Source: Streptomyces sp. NBC_00091 (GTDB taxonomy: Bacteria; Actinomycetota; Actinomycetes; Streptomycetales; Streptomycetaceae). Taken from it: a DNA stretch of 64,000 nt. The notes beneath the pieces were generated by a model. That model worked only from the letters and a program-made list of their open reading frames with translations. It was not told where the DNA came from and did no database searches. The stretch covers positions 1,550,001 to 1,614,000 of the forward strand of contig NZ_JAPEMA010000001.1 in the NCBI RefSeq assembly GCF_026343185.1. Reading direction: 5' to 3'. The stretch's first letter is position 1, and each line of letters begins with the position of its first letter. A program made the translations under genes and the position numbers. This document shows positions 58,614-64,000 of this stretch, one piece after another.

Positions 58614-59489
58614 TCAGGATCCGGATCTGGTGCGGGCGGCGGTCGCGGCCTCGGGCGGCGGGGCGGGCAGCGGGGCGGCGCAGAATCCGCAGCGGTCGCC
58701 GATGAGCTCGAAGCCGCACCAGCCGCACTGCTCGCGGCGCACCGAGGCGACCAGCTGGTAGAGCACGGACACGTCGGGGATGGCGGCGGCGAACTCGACC
58801 AGCTTGGGCGTGGCCCACCAGCGGGCGGAGTCGGCCGGCAGCGGGTTCTCCATGACGCCCTGCACCTGCCAGGCGGGGGCCAGTTCGGCCGCCACCCAGT
58901 CGGAGGCCAGCGCTCCGCGCGCGAAGGTGAGGTGGGTGGCGAAGGCGGGTCCGGGCGGCAGCACCCCGGCCGCGGCCTGGGTGCCCAGCCTGGCCAGGTG
59001 CGGCTCGGGGTGGGCGAGTACGGCGAACTGGGCGCTGGGCGACCAGGAGCGGGCGTGCGCCTTGAGGCCGACCGGTACCCGGTCCAGCTTCGCGACGCTG
59101 CCCAGCAGGGCGCCCGCGTAGATGTAGTGGGACAGCAGCCGGGCGGCGGAGGCGATCACCCCGGGGCTGAAGTCGCAGACGGTGAGCTGGCGCAGCTGAC
59201 GCACCAGCACGGCGGTGCCCAGCGGCGGGAGATCGACCTCGAGGAGCGCGATGCGGTCGGTCTCCAGGATGGCCCGTACGGTGCGCAGGCGGCGCACGGT
59301 GGCGGGCGGCAGCCAGGGCGGTACGACGGCCACGAGGTGGCCGTGCCGCTCGAGCAGGGCGGTGGTCTCGGCGAGCGAGCCCTCCAGGTCGGTTTCGCCC
59401 GGCGGGCGCAGTACGGCGGCCCCCGGGGTGTGCCGGTCGGGGGCCGGCAGCACCAGATCGGTACTGGTGACAGCGATGGCGGTCGGCAC
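58614..59489 (-). CDS. Tad-locus protein of unknown function with C-terminal zinc ribbon
   Basis: This 291-residue soluble protein starts at GTG 59489 after GGGGGG. The first 230 residues are mixed alpha/beta with no known motif (LVAVVPPWLPPATVRRLRTV, DFSPGVIASAARLLSHYIYA). Near the end CGWCGFELIGDRCGFC forms a four-Cys zinc ribbon, followed by a Pro/Ala-rich tail. It is the first gene of the leftward pilus operon. It could be a cytoplasmic regulator or adaptor of the Tad machine; this is inferred from position only. Confidence 0.78.
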   Translation of the reverse strand: MPTAIAVTSTDLVLPAPDRHTPGAAVLRPPGETDLEGSLAETTALLERHGHLVAVVPPWLPPATVRRLRTVRAILETDRIALLEVDLPPLGTAVLVRQLRQLTVCDFSPGVIASAARLLSHYIYAGALLGSVAKLDRVPVGLKAHARSWSPSAQFAVLAHPEPHLARLGTQAAAGVLPPGPAFATHLTFARGALASDWVAAELAPAWQVQGVMENPLPADSARWWATPKLVEFAAAIPDVSVLYQLVASVRREQCGWCGFELIGDRCGFCAAPLPAPPPEAATAARTRSGS

Positions 59490-59860
59490 GCGAATCCCCC
59501 CGTTCACCCTCTACGCGGCGCCCGTTCGCCCGGCCGTCGGGCGGCCTTCGGTCACGCGCGCATGCTGCGCGACCGCAAACGATCGGCGCTGTTCCCCCTT
59601 GCCCGAGCACCATATCCGCGACGCCCCTGGCAGGGCAGGGCCTTGAAGATTCCCGTGCCAGAAGCACATGTCACAGGAGGCGGGAAACCCGGACAACAGG
59701 GATCGGGGCTCCGAGCATTTCAAGCCACATTGCAAACACTCTTGACACGGGGATTGGTCTGGACCAACTTGGCTGCGCCGGCCCTTGGTCGCGGGGACCC
59801 CACTCCCGCCCGCCCGTACCCCCCTTCCGCTTCTCCCCTTCCTCCCCCCACGGAGCCCAC
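59490..59860. other. Intergenic region between the Tad operon and the chitinase gene
   Basis: No gene is seen in these 371 bases. The left half must hold the promoter of the leftward Tad operon, not clearly identified. The right half holds the chitinase promoter with a TTGACA at 59742 and a DasR-type palindrome. The last 60 bases before the chitinase start are C-rich and purine-poor, with no good ribosome binding site except CGGAG at 59851-59855. Confidence 0.55.
59742..59769 (+). promoter_or_regulatory. Chitinase promoter with DasR-type operator (dre)
   Basis: TTGACA (59742-59747) is a -35-like box. TTGGTCTGGACCAA at 59754-59767 matches the DasR element core TGGTCTAGACCA with one change at the centre (TG for TA). 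It lies between the -35 box and the start point, an ideal spot for repression. DasR is released by GlcN-6-phosphate when GlcNAc or chitin products are available. Confidence 0.8.
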
Positions 59861-61555
59861 GTGAACCGCATACGCTCCCTCGCCCTGCTGGGCGCGGCCA
59901 CCCTCACCGCCGGCGGGCTGACCGCCCTCGCGGCGGGCCCCGCCCAGGCCGCCGACATCAACGTCGCCCGCAACGGCGGCTTCGAATCCGGTATCGCCAA
60001 CTGGTCCTGCTCCGGCGGCTCGGGGGCCGTCGTCTCCTCCCCCGTCCACTCCGGTTCCGGCGCCCTCAAGGCCACCCCGGCGGGCTCGGACAACGCCCGG
60101 TGCAGCCAGACCGTCACGGTCAAGCCGAATTCCACGTACACGCTCAGCACCCAGGTGCAGGGCTCGTACGTCTACCTGGGCGCGACCGGCACCGGCACCC
60201 AGGACGTCTCCACCTGGACCCCCGGCTCGGGCGGCGGCTGGCAGAAGCTGTCGACCACCTTCACCACCGGGCCGAACACCACCCAGGTCACCGTCTACAC
60301 CCACGGCTGGTACGGCCAGCCGGCCTACGTCGTGGACGAGTTCAGCGTCTTCGGCCCGGACGGGGGCGGCGGCACGGACCCCGGCCCGAGCCTGCCGGGC
60401 GCGCCCTCCGGGGCCGCCGTTTCCGGCCAGAGCCAAAGCGGGCTCACCCTTTCGTGGAACGCCGTCAGCGGGGCGAGCGGCTACCACCTCTACCAGGACG
60501 GGGTGCGCGTCCAGACGGTGACGGGCACCTCCGCCCCGGTCTCCGGGCTCGCGCCCGCCACCTCGTACTCCTTCCAGGTGAGCGCGTACAACGCGGCGGG
60601 CGAGGGGCCCAGGTCGGCGCCGGTGACCGGCACCACCACCGGGGGCGGCGGCACGGACCCGAACCCCTCGGTTCCCAGGCACGCCCTGACGGGCTACTGG
60701 CAGAACTTCAACAACGGCGCGACGGTCCAGAAGATCTCCGACGTCTCCGCCCAGTACGACATCGTCGCCGTCTCCTTCGCCGACGCCACGGCCACACCCG
60801 GCGCCATCGCCTTCAACCTCGACTCGGCGGGCCTCGGCGGCTACACCGTGGCGCAGTTCAAGGCGGACGTCGCCGCGAAGAAGGCGGCCGGCAAGTCGGT
60901 CATCCTCTCCATCGGCGGCGAGAAGGGCACGATCTCGGTCAATGACTCCGCCTCCGCCACCAACCTGGCGAACTCCGCCTGGGCCCTGATGCAGGAGTAC
61001 GGCTTCAGCGGGATCGACATCGACCTGGAGAACGGCCTCAACCCGACGTACATGACCCAGGCGCTGCGCGCCCTGTCGGCGAAGGCGGGCCCCTCGCTCG
61101 TCCTGACCATGGCCCCGCAGACCATCGACATGCAGTCCACGCAGGGCGGGTACTTCAAGACGGCGCTGGCCGTGAAGGACATCCTGACGGTCGTGAACAT
61201 GCAGTACTACAACAGCGGCGCGATGAACGGCTGCGACGGCAAGGTCTACTCGCAGGGGTCGGTGGACTTCCTGACGGCGCTGGCCTGCATCCAGCTGGAG
61301 GGCGGCCTCGACCCCTCGCAGGTGGGCATCGGCGTCCCGGCCTCGCCCAGCGGCGCGGGCAGCGGCTACGTCTCCCCCACCGTCGTCAACAACGCCCTGG
61401 ACTGCCTGGCCCGGGGTACGAACTGCGGCTCCTTCAAGCCCTCGAAGACCTACCCGGCGCTGCGCGGCGCGATGACCTGGTCGACCAACTGGGACGCCAA
61501 GGCGGGTAGCACCTGGTCGAACGCGGTGGGTCCCAAGGTCCACGGACTGCCGTAG
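59861..61555 (+). CDS. Secreted family 18 chitinase with carbohydrate-binding and FnIII domains
   Basis: The 564-residue protein starts at GTG 59861. A Sec signal (LALLGAATLTAGGLTALAAG) is followed by a CBM of the galactose-binding type (NVARNGGFESGIANWSCSGG) and a Gly-rich linker. An FnIII domain (SGLTLSWNAVSGASGYHLYQ) leads to the GH18 barrel from about residue 272 (ALTGYWQNFNN). The active-site strand is GFSGIDIDLENG with catalytic Glu390; the first Asp of the usual DxxDxDxE motif is Ser here. NMQYYNSGAM is the substrate strand. It hydrolyses chitin outside the cell, likely under DasR control. Confidence 0.94.
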   Translation: MNRIRSLALLGAATLTAGGLTALAAGPAQAADINVARNGGFESGIANWSCSGGSGAVVSSPVHSGSGALKATPAGSDNARCSQTVTVKPNSTYTLSTQVQGSYVYLGATGTGTQDVSTWTPGSGGGWQKLSTTFTTGPNTTQVTVYTHGWYGQPAYVVDEFSVFGPDGGGGTDPGPSLPGAPSGAAVSGQSQSGLTLSWNAVSGASGYHLYQDGVRVQTVTGTSAPVSGLAPATSYSFQVSAYNAAGEGPRSAPVTGTTTGGGGTDPNPSVPRHALTGYWQNFNNGATVQKISDVSAQYDIVAVSFADATATPGAIAFNLDSAGLGGYTVAQFKADVAAKKAAGKSVILSIGGEKGTISVNDSASATNLANSAWALMQEYGFSGIDIDLENGLNPTYMTQALRALSAKAGPSLVLTMAPQTIDMQSTQGGYFKTALAVKDILTVVNMQYYNSGAMNGCDGKVYSQGSVDFLTALACIQLEGGLDPSQVGIGVPASPSGAGSGYVSPTVVNNALDCLARGTNCGSFKPSKTYPALRGAMTWSTNWDAKAGSTWSNAVGPKVHGLP

Positions 61556-61564
61556 GCGGTAGAG

Positions 61565-61662
61565 GTGTGGGGGTGGCTGATTCGGTCCGGTGAGCCCATT
61601 GGGTTCTTGACCGGAACATGCCATGAGAGCACGCTGTGCGCGTCCGCACGGCACCCCCACAC
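61565..61662. repeat. 11-bp inverted repeat upstream of the carboxypeptidase gene
   Basis: GTGTGGGGGTG (61565-61575) and CACCCCCACAC (61652-61662) are exact complements 76 bases apart, between the chitinase stop and the carboxypeptidase start. It may act as a terminator/anti-structure or a regulator site; chance is possible in such GC-rich DNA. Confidence 0.4.
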
Positions 61663-61680
61663 TCCCACCCAGGAGAACGC

Positions 61681-63012
61681 ATGCGGCTCCACAACCGCCG
61701 AAGGGCCGCGGTCACCGCGGCCCTGCTGGCGCTCGCGCTCGGCGCACCCGCCTACGGCCTGAGCGCGACGGCAGCGCCACCGCCCACCCCCTCCACGGCC
61801 ACCCAGGACGAGGCGATCGTCCAGTACGAGATCCAGGGCCCCTCCACGGCCGCCGAACGCACGGCCCTGCTGCGCACCGGGGTCTCGATCGACGAGGTGG
61901 ACGCCCGCTCGGTCGTGGTCAGCGCCGACACCCAGCAGGCCAGGAGCCTGCGCGCGCTCGGATACGAGTTGAGTGCTCTGCCCGGGCCGCCGGACCGGAG
62001 CGAGCGGGGCGTCGCGGCGACCCCGATGGACTTCCCGTCGGCCGACTCCCGCTACCACAACTACGCCGAGGCGAACGCGGAGATCGACCAGCGCATCGCC
62101 CAGTACCCCGGAATCATGAGCAAGCAGGTCATCGGGAAGTCGTACCAGGGCCGGGACCTCGTGGCGATCAAGATCAGTGACAACGTCGCCACGGACGAGG
62201 CCGAGCCCGAGGTGCTCTTCACGGCCCACCAGCACGCCCGTGAGCACCTCACCGTGGAAATGGCCCTGTACCTGCTCAAGGAGTTCGGCTCCAAGTACGG
62301 CAGCGACTCCCGGGTCACCAACGCGGTCAACGGGCGCGAGATCTGGATCATCCCGGACCTCAACCCCGACGGCGGCGAGTACGACATCGCCACCGGCTCC
62401 TACCGCTCGTGGCGCAAGAACCGGCAGCCCAACAGCGGCTCCTCGTACGTCGGCACGGACGAGAACCGCAACTGGAACTACAAGTGGGGCTGCTGCGGCG
62501 GCTCCAGCACCAGCAAGAGCTCCGAGACCTACCGCGGGCCGGCCGCCGAGTCCGCGCCCGAGGTGAAGGCGGTCTCCGACTTCGTCCGCGGCCGGGTGGT
62601 CGGCGGCAAGCAGCAGATCACGGCCGCGATCGACTTCCACACGTACAGCGAGCTCGTGCTGTGGCCCTTCGGGTACACGTACAACGACACCGCGCCCGGC
62701 CTGACCGCAGACGACCTCGCCGTGTACAAGAAGATCGGCACGAGCATGGCCGCCAGCAACGGCTACACCCCCGAGCAGTCGAGCGACCTGTACATCACCG
62801 ACGGCACGATCGACGACTGGCTGTGGGGCAACCAGAAGATCTTCGCCTACACCTTCGAGATGTACCCGGCCAACGGCGGCGGCGGCTTCTACCCGCCGGA
62901 CGAGGTCATCGACCGCGAAACGGCGCGCAACAAGGACGCCGTGCTCCAGCTGCTGGAGAACGCGGACTGCATGTACCGCTCGATCGGCAAGGAAGCCCAG
63001 TACTGCGCCTAG
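61681..63012 (+). CDS. Secreted zinc carboxypeptidase, M14 family
   Basis: The 443-residue protein begins at ATG 61681 after AGGAG and has a Sec signal ([20 protein letters not shown]). A pro-region (30-120) is followed by the peptidase domain: HQHAREH with zinc ligands His185 and Glu188, IDFHTYSE with His320, and YTFEMYP with catalytic Glu393. Substrate Arg and Asn are in [12 protein letters not shown] and [11 protein letters not shown]. It removes C-terminal residues from peptides outside the cell. Fits a nutrient-scavenging role beside the chitinase. Confidence 0.94.
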   Translation: MRLHNRRRAAVTAALLALALGAPAYGLSATAAPPPTPSTATQDEAIVQYEIQGPSTAAERTALLRTGVSIDEVDARSVVVSADTQQARSLRALGYELSALPGPPDRSERGVAATPMDFPSADSRYHNYAEANAEIDQRIAQYPGIMSKQVIGKSYQGRDLVAIKISDNVATDEAEPEVLFTAHQHAREHLTVEMALYLLKEFGSKYGSDSRVTNAVNGREIWIIPDLNPDGGEYDIATGSYRSWRKNRQPNSGSSYVGTDENRNWNYKWGCCGGSSTSKSSETYRGPAAESAPEVKAVSDFVRGRVVGGKQQITAAIDFHTYSELVLWPFGYTYNDTAPGLTADDLAVYKKIGTSMAASNGYTPEQSSDLYITDGTIDDWLWGNQKIFAYTFEMYPANGGGGFYPPDEVIDRETARNKDAVLQLLENADCMYRSIGKEAQYCA

Positions 63013-63063
63013 TCGCAGAGCGAGCCGGGGCGCCCCACCGCCAGGGGGGCGCCCCCCTTACGT

Positions 63064-63708
63064 TCACGGGCCGAGCGCGCCCAGGCACTGGAAGTGGACG
63101 ACCTCGCGCGTGGGCGAGTCGCGCTCCGGCGAGGAGAGCAGCACCCAGAAGTGCGGGCGGCCGCCGAACCCGCCGCCGAAGGTGCCGCGGATCTTCACCG
63201 GCTGGGACCGGCCGGCCTCCAGGACCCCGGACCTGGGCTCCACGACCACGTTCCGGGGGATGTTCACGCTGCCGAACTCGCGCTGGTCCGCGCGGGGCTC
63301 GAAGTCGAGGACCAGCACCTCCCACTTGGTCCGCCCGCCGTAGCCGAGGACCGTGAACCCGGCGTCGATCCCGGTACAGCCGACGTGCGCGATCCCGTCG
63401 CGGAAGTTGTCCGGGCGCAGGTTCTTCACCTGGGCCTGCCCGGGGTAGGGGGTCTTGGGCGGCGGGGTGGTGACCTTGCCCGGAGACGTCTCCGGAGAGG
63501 CCTCCGGGGTCTTCGAGGGGGTCTTGCCGGGCGACTTGCCCGGGGTCTTCGACGGCGTCCGGTCCGGGGTCCGGTCCGGGGTCCGCGACGGCGCGCCCCG
63601 GTCGGAGCGGTTAGGCGGATCCTCGCAGGACGCCCCGGTCAGAGCGGTGGCGGCGGCCAGGACCGCCGCCACCGCCAGCTTCCTCACACGTGCCCGTTCA
63701 ACGGCCAT
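63064..63708 (-). CDS. Secreted or lipid-anchored protein with Thr-Pro-Lys repeats
   Basis: The 214-residue protein has a signal sequence (KLAVAAVLAAATALTGASCE; a near-lipobox TGASC). A repetitive linker of SxTP/TPxK units (TPDRTPDRTPSKTPGKSPGK) spans about residues 40-82. The C-terminal beta-rich domain of about 120 residues (VGCTGIDAGFTVLGYGGRTK, FGSVNIPRNVVVEPRSGVLE) ends VVHFQCLGALG, with two cysteines likely paired. The linker suggests wall spanning. Function unknown. Confidence 0.78.
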   Translation of the reverse strand: MAVERARVRKLAVAAVLAAATALTGASCEDPPNRSDRGAPSRTPDRTPDRTPSKTPGKSPGKTPSKTPEASPETSPGKVTTPPPKTPYPGQAQVKNLRPDNFRDGIAHVGCTGIDAGFTVLGYGGRTKWEVLVLDFEPRADQREFGSVNIPRNVVVEPRSGVLEAGRSQPVKIRGTFGGGFGGRPHFWVLLSSPERDSPTREVVHFQCLGALGP

Positions 63709-63783
63709 GAGCCCTCCCTACCGGGAGTGTCGGGCCGCAGCGGGGGCGCGGCAAGCCCCGTACGTAGACGCCCGGACAGCCCG

Positions 63784-64000
63784 TCAGCCCAGGACGGCGA
63801 GCGCGTCGATCTCGATCAGCAGGCCGGCCGGGAGGCCCACGTAGACCGTTGTACGGGCGGCCGGGGCCTCCTTGAGGCCCTGGTCCTCGAAGTAGGCGTT
63901 GTAGATCTCGTTCATCTCGGCGAAGTGACCGGTGTCGGTCAGGTAGACGCGGATCATCATCACGTCGTCCCAGCCCGCGCCGCCCGCCTCCAGCACGGAG
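63784..64000 (-). CDS. RidA family protein, 5' end cut by the window edge
   Basis: The frame stays open to the right edge, so the start lies beyond. The visible part reads VLEAGGAGWDDVMMIRVYLT, then GHFAEMNEIYNAYFEDQ and PAARTTVYVGLPAGLLIEID. The last segment contains the family's Arg in ARTTVYV and the Glu in IEIDALAVL. RidA proteins hydrolyse reactive enamine/imine intermediates and protect PLP enzymes. Confidence 0.9.
   Translation of the reverse strand, partial: SVLEAGGAGWDDVMMIRVYLTDTGHFAEMNEIYNAYFEDQGLKEAPAARTTVYVGLPAGLLIEIDALAVLG

Noticed and set aside
1-64000. CRISPR arrays, tRNA or rRNA genes
   Set aside because: No regularly spaced short repeats of CRISPR type were seen. The only tandem array has about 119-bp contiguous units. 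No tRNA cloverleaf or rRNA sequence was noticed by eye.

Overview
The window looks like a stretch of a Streptomyces chromosome. GC content is very high with G/C at third codon positions, GTG and TTG starts are common, and translationally coupled ATGA/GTGA overlaps are frequent. The genes include recognisable actinomycete families: OxyR/AhpCD, a WhiJ-type XRE plus DUF397-like locus, a Tad pilus locus, a DasR-type site before a chitinase, and rare TTA leucine codons. The first and last genes are cut by the window edges. All assignments come from reading the translated sequence and from knowledge of families; no database search was run.

Layout. 1-4.5 kb: end of an SPFH protein gene, a small ribbon-helix-helix protein, then a PadR regulator with an ABC ATPase and a large FtsX-type permease. 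4.5-5.0 kb: an array of about 119-bp repeats that copies the end of the permease gene. 5.0-7.2 kb: divergent oxyR and ahpCD. 7.3-14.1 kb: AI-2E-type membrane protein, a secreted lytic transglycosylase-like protein, PhoH, an isoprenyl transferase (UppS) and an aldo/keto reductase. 14.2-15.4 kb: a prepilin peptidase, probably serving the Tad pilins 35-45 kb away, and a DUF192 protein. 15.4-24.8 kb: mixed metabolic, secreted and transport genes, including an orphan sugar-binding lipoprotein and an MFS pump with a TetR regulator. 25-28.7 kb: a second set of terminal respiratory genes (CtaD, a CtaF-like protein, convergent QcrB).

29-49 kb is the accessory zone. It starts with a TetR regulator facing a SnoaL-like gene. 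A secreted HINT-processed polymorphic toxin with a DUF6188-like immunity gene follows, then WXG-like proteins. Two short paralogous proteins (97 and 154 residues) bracket this set. Next come an intracellular beta-propeller protein, a WhiJ-like regulatory locus whose kinase-like gene is broken by an in-frame TGA, and two nearly identical DUF397-like genes flanking a bacterial ML-domain (NPC2-like lipid-binding) gene. A decayed Tn3 transposase, a large two-domain secreted protease (first domain catalytically dead) and a fossil haem peroxidase complete the zone. Three genes here carry TTA codons, which suggests bldA control.

48.5-59.5 kb, transcribed leftwards, is a complete Tad/Flp pilus locus: CpaB, CpaE/TadZ, two TadE-like pseudopilins, TadA, TadB, TadC, a two-component system, Flp, a TadG-like protein, a lipoprotein and an OmpA-domain protein. 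59.7-64 kb holds a GH18 chitinase with a DasR-type operator, an M14 zinc carboxypeptidase, a secreted Thr/Pro-rich protein and the C-terminal part of a RidA protein.
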